Positions 17,265-26,134 of a DNA stretch of 64,000 bases are shown in pieces. Every line of letters begins with the position of its first letter. Positions within the stretch are counted from its first letter, which is position 1. The notes under the pieces were generated by a model that was not told where the DNA came from, did no database searches, and saw only the letters and a list, made by a program, of their open reading frames with translations. The stretch is from assembly GCF_002237555.1 (NCBI RefSeq), contig NZ_CP022540.1, positions 3,787,001-3,851,000 on the forward strand, in the 5' to 3' direction. This DNA is from Antarctobacter heliothermus. GTDB taxonomy: Bacteria; Pseudomonadota; Alphaproteobacteria; Rhodobacterales; Rhodobacteraceae. Position numbers and translations under genes: made by a program.

Positions 17265-18137
17265 TCAGGTGAACTTGCGAAACAGCTTTGTCTGGTCAAA
17301 GATCTCTTCGAGTTCCTGCATGCGGCCCTTGGTGTCGCCCCAATTCAGCGTTTGAACCGCCGAGATCATGGTTTCGACCAACAGCATCGGCGTAGCCAGC
17401 GAATCCCACGCCGACGGCACAATGATCCGACTGGTCAGGCTGATGTCGGCCAACCTGTGCACAGGGGATCGCCACTGATCGGTGAACAACACGATCTTTG
17501 CGCCGCGCGCGCGCGCCATTTCCGCCAGTTTCAGGGTGTTGTTCTCATACCGCCTGACGTCGAAGATGACAAAAACGTCGCCTTCTGCGGCATTCAGCAG
17601 GTAGTGCGGCCATGTGTTCGACGTAGACTGAACATGGGTCAGGTTGGGGCGAATGACCTGCATGTGCAGGAACATGTACTCTGCCAAGGTATGGGTGATG
17701 CGCCCACCCACAATGTACAGATGCCGGTTCCGGTCAGCCGCCAGTGCGCAGGCCTGATCAAAGGCGGCAGGGTCGATGTGGGCCAACGTGTTGCGGATGT
17801 TGTCGATCACCGCATCGGTAAAACGGTTCAGGATATGCTCTGACGGAGCTGCCCCGGCCCATGTTTCGTGTTTGGCAATCGGCCCTTTGGCAATAGCGCC
17901 CAATTCATCCCGCAGGTCGGCCTGAAAATCCGGATAGCCCTTGTACCCCAGCTTTTGCACCATGCGGGCCACGGTGGGGACAGAGACATTGGCCCCCTTG
18001 GCCAGTGCCGCCAATGGCCCCAGACCGGAGGCGGGGTAATTTTCCAGTATCGACAGGGCCAACTGCCGCTCTGCCCGGGTCAGGTCATCCAGTCGGGCCT
18101 GGATCCGATCCGAAATGGTGCGGTCTTCGTCCGTCAT
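17265..18137 (-). CDS. RpiR-family transcriptional regulator (HTH + SIS)
   Basis: A 290-residue regulator with an N-terminal helix-turn-helix (about 30-60, LAALAKGANVSVPTVARMVQKLGYKGYPDF) and a C-terminal SIS sugar-isomerase-type ligand domain (HLYIVGGRITHTLAEYMFLHMQ, DVFVIFDVRRYENNTLKLAEMARARGAKIVLFTD). It is divergent from the amidohydrolase-TRAP-ligase operon across 118 bases, so it most likely controls that operon and itself in response to a pathway intermediate. I chose the ATG at 18137 (MTDEDRT); the upstream extension to 18230 has no family resemblance. Confidence 0.87.
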   Translation of the reverse strand: MTDEDRTISDRIQARLDDLTRAERQLALSILENYPASGLGPLAALAKGANVSVPTVARMVQKLGYKGYPDFQADLRDELGAIAKGPIAKHETWAGAAPSEHILNRFTDAVIDNIRNTLAHIDPAAFDQACALAADRNRHLYIVGGRITHTLAEYMFLHMQVIRPNLTHVQSTSNTWPHYLLNAAEGDVFVIFDVRRYENNTLKLAEMARARGAKIVLFTDQWRSPVHRLADISLTSRIIVPSAWDSLATPMLLVETMISAVQTLNWGDTKGRMQELEEIFDQTKLFRKFT

Positions 18138-18152
18138 TGGCGACACCTCATC

Positions 18153-18236
18153 TTGACTAAAAATATACCAGCGCACACAAGCCTGAGATAATTTTTCCAC
18201 AATCCTGTTGACAGACGGGCGGCTTGGCAAGAGTTT
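18153..18236. promoter_or_regulatory. Promoter/operator region between RpiR regulator and amidohydrolase operon
   Basis: On the plus strand TTGACA (18208-18213) is a perfect -35 box; 17 bases later the -10 position holds only GAGTTT, so it may need activation. Upstream, an A/T-rich imperfect inverted repeat (AAAAATAT near 18157-18164, ATAATTTTT near 18188-18196) lies between the divergent genes and resembles the spaced A/T-rich half-sites used by RpiR proteins. The regulatory role is inferred from layout. Confidence 0.4.
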
Positions 18237-18255
18237 TTCTCTGGTAGGGGGCGCG

Positions 18256-19017
18256 ATGAATCACCGTGACGATGCCTTGATGAGCGACATGGTCGATGTG
18301 CGAAATGCGCAGGCGGCGTCACCGATCGTGATCGTTTGCGAACATGCCAGCGCGCATATTCCGCCGGCGTTTGGCGATCTGGGCCTGCCCGCCTCTGCAC
18401 TGCACAGCCATGTGGTCTGGGATCCCGGCGCCATGGCGGTGGCTACCGGGATGGCGGACCTGCTGGATGCCGCGCTGGTCGCCTCGAAAACCTCGCGGCT
18501 TGTCTATGATTGCAACCGTCCCCCCGAAGCGCCTGACGCGATGCCCGCGCGCAGTGAGATCTTTGACGTTCCGGGAAACGCTGATCTTAGCGCCAATGAC
18601 AAGGCAGAGCGCGTCGCCAGATATTACACCCCGTTCCGAGAGGCACTAGCGGCCATCCTTGCCGCACGAACTGCACCCATCATGGTGACGGTTCACAGCT
18701 TTACGCCCGTGTACCATGGCAAGACTCGCGAAGTGGAAATCGGCATCCTGCATGACAACGATGCGCGCCTCGCGGATGCAATGCTGGGACTTGCGGCCCA
18801 CCACACGTCCCGTATCGTGCGCCGAAATGACCCATATGGCCCCGGCGATGGCGTCACTCATACGCTCAAGGAACACGCCCTTGCCCATGGACATCTCAAC
18901 GTGATGCTGGAGATCCGCAACGACCTGATCGCCACCGAGGCCGAACAGGCAGCGGTGGCCAGAACCCTGTCCGATTGGGTGTCCAATGCCCGCGCGCAGA
19001 TTGAGGCCAAGGCATGA
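18256..19017 (+). CDS. N-formylglutamate amidohydrolase family protein
   Basis: A 253-residue zinc-type amidohydrolase of the FGase family. It has the conserved IVCEHASAHIP near residue 27, RLVYDCNRPPEAPDAMP, and TVHSFTPVYHGKTREVEIGIL. N-formylglutamate deformylase (HutG-type) is the usual label, but no histidine-degradation gene is near. It is the first gene of an operon with a TRAP transporter, a glutamine-synthetase-like ligase, an aldehyde dehydrogenase and an Fe-alcohol dehydrogenase. Hydrolysis of a gamma-glutamyl amide to release glutamate is a reasonable inferred role. The start ATG at 18256 is preceded by a purine-rich GGGGGCG; it overlaps DctQ by four bases. Confidence 0.84.
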   Translation: MNHRDDALMSDMVDVRNAQAASPIVIVCEHASAHIPPAFGDLGLPASALHSHVVWDPGAMAVATGMADLLDAALVASKTSRLVYDCNRPPEAPDAMPARSEIFDVPGNADLSANDKAERVARYYTPFREALAAILAARTAPIMVTVHSFTPVYHGKTREVEIGILHDNDARLADAMLGLAAHHTSRIVRRNDPYGPGDGVTHTLKEHALAHGHLNVMLEIRNDLIATEAEQAAVARTLSDWVSNARAQIEAKA

Positions 19018-19535
19018 TCGGACCAATGCGCCGCTTCATCCGCGTCGTGGACGCCATGAATCGCCGTATCGGGCGGATCATGATGTACGGGATCTTTGTG
19101 ATGATGGCGATCCTGCTGTGGTCCTCGATCTCCAAGACGTTCTTTCTGCCGTCGCTCTGGACACTGGAAATGGCGCAGTTCGCCATGGTGGCCTATTACA
19201 TGCTGGGTGGTCCGTACTCGATCCAGATGGGATCAAACGTGCGGATGGACCTGATTTATGGCGAATGGTCTGACCGCAAAAAGGCGCAAATCGACGCCAT
19301 GACTGTGCTGTTTCTGATCGTTTACCTGGTCTTTCTGCTCTGGGGCGGCTGGGAAAGCCTGATGTATTCGCTGAAATACGGCGGTGAGCGCAGCTCATCG
19401 GTCTGGCGGCCTTACATGTGGCCAATCAAATCCATCATGGTTCTGGCGATCTTTTTGATGCTGCTGCAGGCGATCTCTGAGTTCATCAAGGACATCCTGC
19501 GCATTCAGGGACATGACATGGGAGACAAGCTCTGA
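19014..19535 (+). CDS. TRAP transporter small permease (DctQ-type)
   Basis: A 173-residue membrane protein with four hydrophobic segments (about 24-42, 56-73, 100-118 and 138-160), the DctQ topology. The segment SIQMGSNVRMDLIYGEWSDRKKAQID matches the conserved cytoplasmic region of the family. The ATG overlaps the upstream stop (ATGA), and its own stop overlaps the DctM start (TGATG), so the three genes are translationally coupled. It partners DctM and DctP in sodium-driven uptake of a small molecule. Confidence 0.88.
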   Translation: MIGPMRRFIRVVDAMNRRIGRIMMYGIFVMMAILLWSSISKTFFLPSLWTLEMAQFAMVAYYMLGGPYSIQMGSNVRMDLIYGEWSDRKKAQIDAMTVLFLIVYLVFLLWGGWESLMYSLKYGGERSSSVWRPYMWPIKSIMVLAIFLMLLQAISEFIKDILRIQGHDMGDKL

Positions 19536-20860
19536 TGTCTTATGAACTGATTGCCGCGCTGATGTTTTCCTCGATGATGCTTATGTTGCTGACTGGGCAG
19601 CGGGTGTTCGGGGCCATCGGGTTTGTCGCCGTGATTGCCGCGTTCTTCCTTTGGGGCGATCGGGGTGGCTTCGATCTTGGGTTTGCAGCCGCTATCAAGC
19701 TGATGAAGTGGTATCCGCTGCTGACGCTGCCGATGTTCATCTTCATGGGCTACATCCTGTCGGAATCCCGCATCGCCGACGACCTGTACAAGATGTTTCA
19801 CGTCTGGATGGGCGGGTTGTCCGGCGGGTTGGCGGTGGGCACCATTGGGCTGATGGTTCTGATCTCTGCCATGAATGGCCTGTCCGTCGCAGGCATGGCC
19901 ATCGGGGCCACCATCGCCCTGCCCGAGCTACTTAAACGCGGGTACGACAAACGCATGGTGACGGGCGTCATTCAGGCGGGATCGTCACTGGGGATCCTTG
20001 TGCCGCCCTCTGTGGTGCTGGTGCTCTATGCGATGATTGCGCGGCAACCTGTGGGTCAGTTGTGGCTGGCCGGCGTGGTGCCGGGCCTGATGATGGCGGC
20101 GATGTTCGTGATCTATATCGTGATCCGCTGCCGACTGAACCCCGCGCTTGGCCCGATCCTACCACCCGAAGAACGCGCCATGCCTATGGGTGAAAAGATC
20201 AAACTGCTTGGGGCCGGTCTGCTGCCGCTGTTCATCTTCTTTGCCATGATGGTGCCGTTCGTGAACGGCTGGACCTCGCTGGTCGAAAGCTCTGCCATCG
20301 GGGCGATTGCCGCCTTTCTGGCGGCCGTACTCAAGGGGCGCATGACGCGCGAAGTGTTTGAGACAAGCGTGCGCAAAACGCTGGGCATCTCCTGCATGTT
20401 CATGTGGATCATCCTTGCGGCGCTGGCTTTTGGCGCGGTGTTCGACGGGCTGGGCGCGGTCAAGGCGATTGAATCGCTGTTCACCGAAAAACTCGGCCTC
20501 AGCCCGTGGATGATCCTGATCCTGATGCAGCTTAGCTTTATCCTGATGGGCACCTTTCTGGACGACACCGCCATGCTGGTGATTGTCGCCCCGTTATATG
20601 TGCCGCTGGTAGGCGCACTTGGCTTTGATCTGATCTGGTACGGCGTGCTTTACACGATCACGACGCAGATTGCCTACATGACGCCGCCGTTTGGCTATAA
20701 CCTGTTCCTGATGCGCGCGATGGCCCCGCCGGAAATCACGCTGCGCGACATCTACGGATCTATTCTGCCGTTTGTTTTGGTGATGATTGTTGCACTGGCC
20801 ACGATCATGGCCTTCCCCGAACTGGCCCTTTGGCTGCCGGGGTACGTCTACGGAAATTAA
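19535..20860 (+). CDS. TRAP transporter large permease (DctM-type)
   Basis: A 441-residue, 12-helix-type transport subunit. It carries DctM family patterns such as LTLPMFIFMGYILSESRIADDLY, MNGLSVAGMAIGATIALPELLKRGYDKRMVTGVIQAGSSLGILVPPS and a second half GTFLDDTAMLVIVAPLYVPL with TPPFGYNLFLMRA. These are the two pseudo-symmetric substrate and sodium loops. The length is near the family norm of about 430. It forms the channel with DctQ. Confidence 0.9.
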   Translation: MSYELIAALMFSSMMLMLLTGQRVFGAIGFVAVIAAFFLWGDRGGFDLGFAAAIKLMKWYPLLTLPMFIFMGYILSESRIADDLYKMFHVWMGGLSGGLAVGTIGLMVLISAMNGLSVAGMAIGATIALPELLKRGYDKRMVTGVIQAGSSLGILVPPSVVLVLYAMIARQPVGQLWLAGVVPGLMMAAMFVIYIVIRCRLNPALGPILPPEERAMPMGEKIKLLGAGLLPLFIFFAMMVPFVNGWTSLVESSAIGAIAAFLAAVLKGRMTREVFETSVRKTLGISCMFMWIILAALAFGAVFDGLGAVKAIESLFTEKLGLSPWMILILMQLSFILMGTFLDDTAMLVIVAPLYVPLVGALGFDLIWYGVLYTITTQIAYMTPPFGYNLFLMRAMAPPEITLRDIYGSILPFVLVMIVALATIMAFPELALWLPGYVYGN

Positions 20861-20923
20861 CAACCCAAGAGATCCCGGCAGCGGGACGCATTTGAGAAGA
20901 GCTTCAACAGAGAGGAAAATACC

Positions 20924-21961
20924 ATGACCACAAGACGTAAGTTCCTGACCACCGCCGGGATCGGTGGCGCCGCCGCCCTTGCCAGCCCCACTGTCGTCAA
21001 GGCGCAGTCGGCCATCAAGTGGCGTTTCCAGACCTATGCCGGCAGCGCATTGGGCGAACATGTGACCAAGCCGGTCATCGACTACATCAACGCCAACTCT
21101 AACGGCGAACTTGAGGTCGAACTGTTCTACGCCGACCAGATCGTGCCCACCGGTGAGCTGTTTCAGGCCCTTCAGCGCGGCACCATCGATGGTGTGCATT
21201 CCGACGACGATTCAATGGCCTCGCCCACCCCGCTGCGCCAGTTCGGCGGCTATTTCCCCTTCGCGACCAAGCACATCCTCGACGTTCCGGTGCTGTTCAA
21301 CCAGTACGGTCTGAAAGAGATCTGGGAAGAGGAATACGCCAAGGTCGGCGTCAAATGGCTGTCTGCTGCTGGCCAAGACCCGTGTAACTTCAACACCAAA
21401 AAGGAAATCACCAGCGTCGCCGATCTGGACGGGCTCAAGCTGTATACCTTCCCCACGGCGGGCCGCTTCCTGTCCAAGTTCGGCGTTGTCCCGGTCAACA
21501 TCCCCTATGAGGACGCCGAGGTTGCGGTGCAAACCGGCGAGTTGGACGGCATGGCCTGGTCCGGCATCACCGAGGATTACACCGTCGGCTGGGCGGATGT
21601 GACCGACTACTTCTTGACCAACAACATCTCTGGTGCATGGATCGGGTCGTGGTTTGTCAACGAGGAACGCTGGGCCGAATTGCCAGACCACCTCAAATCC
21701 GTTGTGATGGCGGCGACTGAGGCCGGTCACACCTACCGCAACCAGTGGTACTGGGGTGGCGAAGCGGCCCTGCGCGCCAATGGCGACAAACTGGCCCTGC
21801 GGTCGGTCCCCGCCGGTGAGTGGGCAGAGGTTGAAACCGCCGCCAAGGAGTTCTGGGAAGAAGTGGCCGAAGAAGGCGAAGTCCACCAGAAGATCGTCAA
21901 CATCTTCAAGGAATACAACTCCGTCATCAACCAAGCGGGCGCGCCGTACAACTTCGAGTAA
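20924..21961 (+). CDS. TRAP transporter substrate-binding protein (DctP-type, Tat signal)
   Basis: A 345-residue periplasmic protein beginning TTRRKFLTTAGIGGAAALASP, a twin-arginine signal with cleavage near VKAQS. The mature sequence follows the DctP fold (QTYAGSALGEHVTKPVIDYINANSNG, VNIPYEDAEVAVQTGELDG). An Arg in FPTAGRFLSKFG occupies the region where DctP proteins place the ligand-carboxylate Arg, though the local motif differs from the commonest form. A strong hairpin follows the stop, which should raise this transcript relative to the enzymes downstream. The ligand is unknown; operon context suggests an amino alcohol or a related amine. Confidence 0.88.
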   Translation: MTTRRKFLTTAGIGGAAALASPTVVKAQSAIKWRFQTYAGSALGEHVTKPVIDYINANSNGELEVELFYADQIVPTGELFQALQRGTIDGVHSDDDSMASPTPLRQFGGYFPFATKHILDVPVLFNQYGLKEIWEEEYAKVGVKWLSAAGQDPCNFNTKKEITSVADLDGLKLYTFPTAGRFLSKFGVVPVNIPYEDAEVAVQTGELDGMAWSGITEDYTVGWADVTDYFLTNNISGAWIGSWFVNEERWAELPDHLKSVVMAATEAGHTYRNQWYWGGEAALRANGDKLALRSVPAGEWAEVETAAKEFWEEVAEEGEVHQKIVNIFKEYNSVINQAGAPYNFE

Positions 21962-21984
21962 GCGATCCCATAACACGACCATAT

Positions 21985-22011
21985 GCACCCTCGCTTTTGC
22001 GGGGGTGCTTC
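21985..22011 (+). terminator. Intercistronic hairpin between dctP and ligase gene
   Basis: A 10-bp stem (21985-21994 with 21999-22008, one G-T pair) and a TTTT loop, followed by only a short T stretch. It sits between the TRAP binding-protein stop and the GS-like ligase start 74 bases later. It is more likely a partial terminator or mRNA stabiliser than a full stop. Confidence 0.6.
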
Positions 22012-22033
22012 ACCATGAAGAGGGCATAACGAC

Positions 22034-23398
22034 ATGGCTGGAAATCTGACGTTCGACGGTCTGAAAGAGGCCGTGGCAGGCGGTACAATCGACACCGTTC
22101 TCGCTTGTTTCCCCGACATGCAGGGGCGCCTGATGGGCAAACGGTTCCATGCGGTGAACTTTGTCGAGACCAGCTTTAAGGAAACGCATTGCTGCAACTA
22201 CTTGCTGGCCACCGATCTGGAAATGGCCACGCCAGAGGGCTATGCCGCCTCTAGTTGGGAAAAGGGCTATGGTGATTACATCATGGCACCGGACCTCTCG
22301 ACGATCCGGCTGCTGCCATGGCTGGAAGGCACTGCCATGGTGCTATGCGACGTGCTTGACCACCACACCCACGCGCCGGTGCCCCATTCGCCGCGCCAGA
22401 TGCTGAAAACCCAGATCGCCCGGCTCAAGGCCCTTGGCTATGACGCCATGATGGCGACAGAGCTAGAGTTTTTCCTGTTCGAACAGTCCTTTGACGACAT
22501 CCGCAAAGGTGGGTTCCGCGATCTGACCCCGATCAGCGGCTACAACGAAGATTACGCCATCCTGCAAACCACCAAGGAAGAAGGCGTGATGCGCCCGATC
22601 CGCAACCACCTGTTTGCAGCCGGTCTGCCGATCGAGAATACCAAGGGTGAGGCTGAGACCGGTCAGGAAGAGCTGAACATCCGCTACGCCGATGCGCTCG
22701 ACTGTGCCGACCACCACACCATCGCCAAGAACGCCGTCAAGGAAATCGCTTGGCAACACGGGCGCGCGGCCAGCTTCTTGCCGAAATGGCACCACGACAA
22801 GGTCGGTTCCTCCAGCCACGTGCACCAGTCGCTCTGGCAGGACGGCGAACCGGCGTTCTACGACAAATCCGCCGATCTGGGCATGTCGCAACTGATGAAG
22901 CACTACATGGCGGGTGTGATCGCCTATGCGCCGGATTACACCTTTTTCCTCGCCCCCTACATCAACAGCTACAAACGCTTTGCCAAAGGCACCTTTGCGC
23001 CGACGAAAACGGTCTGGTCCGTGGACAATCGCACCGCCGGGTTCCGCCTGTGTGGTGAGGGCTCCAAAGGTGTGCGGGTCGAATGCCGTATCGGAGGATC
23101 TGACCTGAACCCCTATCTGGCACAGGCCGCCATGCTGGCCGCCGGGATCAAGGGGATCGAGGACAAGATGGATCTCGCGCCACCGACACGCGGCGACATC
23201 TATGAAGACGCCAAGGCACAGGACATCCCGCAGACCTTGCGCGCCGCCACCGAAACCCTGCGCGGATCCGCTTTTTTGCGTGAAGCCTTCGGCGATCAGG
23301 TGGTTGACCATTACACGCGCTGCGCCGAATGGGAGCAGGAAGAGTTTGACCGCGTCGTGACCGATTGGGAAATTGCGCGCGGCTTTGAAAGGGCCTGA
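22034..23398 (+). CDS. Glutamine-synthetase-like gamma-glutamyl ligase (PuuA/GmaS/IpuC type)
   Basis: A 454-residue ligase with the glutamine synthetase catalytic fold. Visible are the metal-binding Glu residues (MATELEFFLFE near 140), GEAETGQEELNIRY near 205, SSHVHQSLW near 255 (HxH glutamate site), the ATP/ammonium region YKRFAKGTFAPTKTVWSVDNRTAGFRL and ECRIGGSDLNPYLA. It lacks the adenylylation Tyr motif of GlnA. Family members join glutamate to an amine (putrescine, methylamine, ethanolamine, isopropylamine, alaninol). Followed by an aldehyde and an alcohol dehydrogenase, it is inferred to make a gamma-glutamyl amide of an amino alcohol. The ATG at 22034 follows an AGAGGG site. Confidence 0.86.
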   Translation: MAGNLTFDGLKEAVAGGTIDTVLACFPDMQGRLMGKRFHAVNFVETSFKETHCCNYLLATDLEMATPEGYAASSWEKGYGDYIMAPDLSTIRLLPWLEGTAMVLCDVLDHHTHAPVPHSPRQMLKTQIARLKALGYDAMMATELEFFLFEQSFDDIRKGGFRDLTPISGYNEDYAILQTTKEEGVMRPIRNHLFAAGLPIENTKGEAETGQEELNIRYADALDCADHHTIAKNAVKEIAWQHGRAASFLPKWHHDKVGSSSHVHQSLWQDGEPAFYDKSADLGMSQLMKHYMAGVIAYAPDYTFFLAPYINSYKRFAKGTFAPTKTVWSVDNRTAGFRLCGEGSKGVRVECRIGGSDLNPYLAQAAMLAAGIKGIEDKMDLAPPTRGDIYEDAKAQDIPQTLRAATETLRGSAFLREAFGDQVVDHYTRCAEWEQEEFDRVVTDWEIARGFERA

Positions 23399-23401
23399 TA
23401 C

Positions 23402-24769
23402 ATGATCCGTTGTACCTCTCCTATCGACGGCTCGGTCTATGCCGAGCGTGACACACTCACCTTTGACGCCGCCCGCGATGCGGTGAACCGTGCAAAGATT
23501 GCGCAAAACGAATGGGCCGCGAGACCGCTGGCAGAGCGCATTGCGCTGGTTCAGGCCGGCGTCGCCAAAATCGGCGAAATGAACGACGAAATCGTCCCCG
23601 AACTGGCACACCAGATGGGCCGCCCGGTCCGCTACGGCGGTGAATTTGGCGGTTTCAACGAACGCGCGACCTATATGGCCGACATCGCCAAAGACGCGCT
23701 GGCGGATATCGAGATTGAGAACAGCGACAGCTTTCGCCGCGTGATCAAACGTGTACCGCATGGCGTCGTTCTGGTCGTGGCGCCGTGGAACTATCCCTAC
23801 ATGACGGCCATCAACACCGTGGCCCCCGCCCTGATCGCGGGCAACGCGGTCTTGCTGAAACACGCCAGCCAGACGCTGCTGGTAGGCGAACGGCTGGCAG
23901 CAGCGTTTCATGCGGCGGGCATCCCTCAGGACGTGTTCCAGAACGTTTTTCTGGACCATCAAAGCACCACAGACCTGATCGCAGCTAAATCCTTTGGCTT
24001 TGTGAATTTCACCGGGTCTGTCGGCGGCGGCAAGGCGATGGAACGTGCCGCTGCGGGCACCTTTACCGGCGTCGGGCTGGAGCTGGGGGGCAAAGACCCC
24101 GGCTATGTCTGCGATGACGCTGATCTGGACGCCGCTGTCGACACGCTGATCGACGGTGCAATGTTCAACTCCGGCCAGTGTTGCTGTGGTATCGAACGCA
24201 TTTATGTGGCCGAACAACACTTTGACGCCTTTGTCGAAAAGGCCGTGGCCATCGTCCGGGGATACAAACTGGGCAATCCGCTGGACACGGCCACAACGAT
24301 TGGCCCCATGGCGCACAAACGCTTTGCCGATGAGGTCCGCGCCCAGACCGCAGAGGCGATTGCCGCCGGGGCCACCGCCCATATCGACACGTTTCTCGAA
24401 GATGACGGCGGCGCCTATCTGACGCCGCAGATCCTCACCAATGTCACCCATGACATGCGCGTCATGCGTGAAGAAAGCTTTGGCCCCGTGGTCGGCATCA
24501 TGCCGGTCAAAGACGACGCCGAGGCGATCCGCCTGATGAATGACAGCGACTTTGGCCTGACCGCCTCAGTCTGGACCCGCGATGCGGCGCGCGCCGAGGC
24601 GATTGCAGACCAGATCGAAACCGGAACGGTCTTCATGAACCGCGCCGACTACCTTGATCCGGGCCTGTGCTGGACCGGGTGCAAAGACACCGGTCGCGGC
24701 GGCGGCCTGTCGATCATTGGCTATCACAACCTGACCCGTCCCAAATCTTACCACCTGAAAAAGGCCTGA
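23402..24769 (+). CDS. NAD(P)-dependent aldehyde dehydrogenase
   Basis: A 455-residue aldehyde dehydrogenase. Catalytic features are VAPWNYPYMTAINTVAPALIAGN (cofactor and oxyanion Asn), LELGGKDPGYV (general base Glu) and FNSGQCCCGIERIY (catalytic Cys, in a run of three Cys). ESFGPVVGI and the C-terminal LDPGLCWTGCKDTGRGG are typical. It begins three bases after the ligase stop, so it is tightly coupled to it. The predicted role is oxidation of a gamma-glutamyl aminoaldehyde to the acid, as in PuuC-like pathways. Confidence 0.9.
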   Translation: MIRCTSPIDGSVYAERDTLTFDAARDAVNRAKIAQNEWAARPLAERIALVQAGVAKIGEMNDEIVPELAHQMGRPVRYGGEFGGFNERATYMADIAKDALADIEIENSDSFRRVIKRVPHGVVLVVAPWNYPYMTAINTVAPALIAGNAVLLKHASQTLLVGERLAAAFHAAGIPQDVFQNVFLDHQSTTDLIAAKSFGFVNFTGSVGGGKAMERAAAGTFTGVGLELGGKDPGYVCDDADLDAAVDTLIDGAMFNSGQCCCGIERIYVAEQHFDAFVEKAVAIVRGYKLGNPLDTATTIGPMAHKRFADEVRAQTAEAIAAGATAHIDTFLEDDGGAYLTPQILTNVTHDMRVMREESFGPVVGIMPVKDDAEAIRLMNDSDFGLTASVWTRDAARAEAIADQIETGTVFMNRADYLDPGLCWTGCKDTGRGGGLSIIGYHNLTRPKSYHLKKA

Positions 24770-24773
24770 GCCT

Positions 24774-25919
24774 ATGACTCTTACTGCAAACTGGTCTTAC
24801 CCCACCGCCATTCGGTTTGGCGCCGGCCGCATTGCTGAAATCGCCGAGGCCTGCGCCGCCGCCGGGATCACGAAACCCCTGCTGGTGACAGACCGTGGCC
24901 TGAAGGACATGGCGATCACCTCCAAAACGCTGGACCTGCTGGAAGCCGCCGGTCTGGGCCGGGCGATCTTTGCCGATGTCGACCCCAACCCCAACGAAAA
25001 GAACGCCGAGGCTGGTGTGCGCGCCTTCAAGGACGGAGGTCATGACGGTGTTGTTGCCTTTGGCGGTGGCTCTGGCCTTGATCTGGGTAAGCTGGTGGCC
25101 TTTCTGGCGGGGCAAACCCGCCCCCTGTGGGACTTTGAGGATATCGGCGACTGGTGGACACGCGCCGACGCCGACGCCATCGTCCCCATCGTGGCAGTGC
25201 CCACAACGGCAGGCACCGGGTCAGAGGTTGGGCGCGCGTCGGTCATCACCAATTCAGAAACCGAGCAGAAAAAGATCATCTTTCACCCGAAATTCCTGCC
25301 GTCGGTGGTGATCTGCGATCCTGAACTGACCGTCGGGATGCCCAAATTCATCACCGCAGGCACCGGGCTGGATGCCTTTGCCCATTGTGTCGAGGCGTTC
25401 TGCTCACCGCATTACCATCCGATGTCACAGGGCATCGCGCTGGAAGGCATGCGGCTGGTCAAGGACTACCTGCCCCGCGCCTATGCCGATGGCACCGATC
25501 TGGAGGCACGCGCGCATATGATGTCCGCCGCCGCCATGGGCGCCACCGCCTTTCAAAAGGGTCTGGGTGCAATCCACGCCCTGTCGCACCCCATCGGCGC
25601 GATCTATCACACCCACCACGGCACCACGAACGCGGTCTGCATGCCGGCAGTCCTGCAATTCAACAAGCCCGCCATCACCGACGTTCTGGGGCAAGCCGCC
25701 AACTACCTTGGCATCGACGGCGGCTTCGACGGCTTCTGCGCCTTTGTTGACGATCTGAACGACAGCATGGACATTCCCAAGTCGCTGGCCGGTCTGGGGA
25801 TCGAGAACCCCGACATCGACCGGATTGTGGCGGGCGCGCTGACAGATCCCAGCACCGGCGGCAACCCGGTTGAAATGACTGCCGCGAACACCCGCGATCT
25901 GCTGCTACGGATCGTCTGA
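24774..25919 (+). CDS. Iron-type (group III) alcohol dehydrogenase
   Basis: A 381-residue Fe-ADH. The NAD-binding part includes FGGGSGLDLGK and VPTTAGTGSEVGRASVIT. The metal site is in TGLDAFAHCVEAF and ALSHPIGAIYHTHHGTTNAVCMP (His and Asp ligands all present). It starts four bases after the aldehyde dehydrogenase and ends the operon before a hairpin. The predicted role is oxidation of the alcohol group of the gamma-glutamyl amide to an aldehyde, the step before the neighbouring dehydrogenase. Confidence 0.9.
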   Translation: MTLTANWSYPTAIRFGAGRIAEIAEACAAAGITKPLLVTDRGLKDMAITSKTLDLLEAAGLGRAIFADVDPNPNEKNAEAGVRAFKDGGHDGVVAFGGGSGLDLGKLVAFLAGQTRPLWDFEDIGDWWTRADADAIVPIVAVPTTAGTGSEVGRASVITNSETEQKKIIFHPKFLPSVVICDPELTVGMPKFITAGTGLDAFAHCVEAFCSPHYHPMSQGIALEGMRLVKDYLPRAYADGTDLEARAHMMSAAAMGATAFQKGLGAIHALSHPIGAIYHTHHGTTNAVCMPAVLQFNKPAITDVLGQAANYLGIDGGFDGFCAFVDDLNDSMDIPKSLAGLGIENPDIDRIVAGALTDPSTGGNPVEMTAANTRDLLLRIV

Positions 25920-25951
25920 GACGGACCGGCATCCAGACCGCTGGAAAACTT

Positions 25952-25985
25952 CTGTCCCTCTGCTCTGGCGCGGAGGGACAGTTTG
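25952..25985 (+). terminator. Rho-independent-like terminator after Fe-ADH
   Basis: A perfect 9-bp inverted repeat (25952-25960 with 25973-25981) and a short TTT follow the alcohol dehydrogenase gene by 32 bases. The T run is weak, but placement at the end of the operon supports a terminator. Confidence 0.6.
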
Positions 25986-26134
25986 GGTCAATACCAATCC
26001 CCGCCCCTTCGGCAGGGCCAAGTGATGCCACTGGGTCACTCGACGACGCATCCCGCCGGCCACCGTATTGCGCAGGTACAGCATTATCCGTAAGCCCGTT
26101 AGCGCTAACTCAAGTACCGTAATCGGAGCACCCC

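Noticed and set aside
22463..24451. Open frame of 662 codons on the minus strand opposite the ligase and aldehyde dehydrogenase genes
   Set aside because: It lies wholly over two well-supported genes, shows no family motif and is explained by high GC, which removes stops in the antisense frame.
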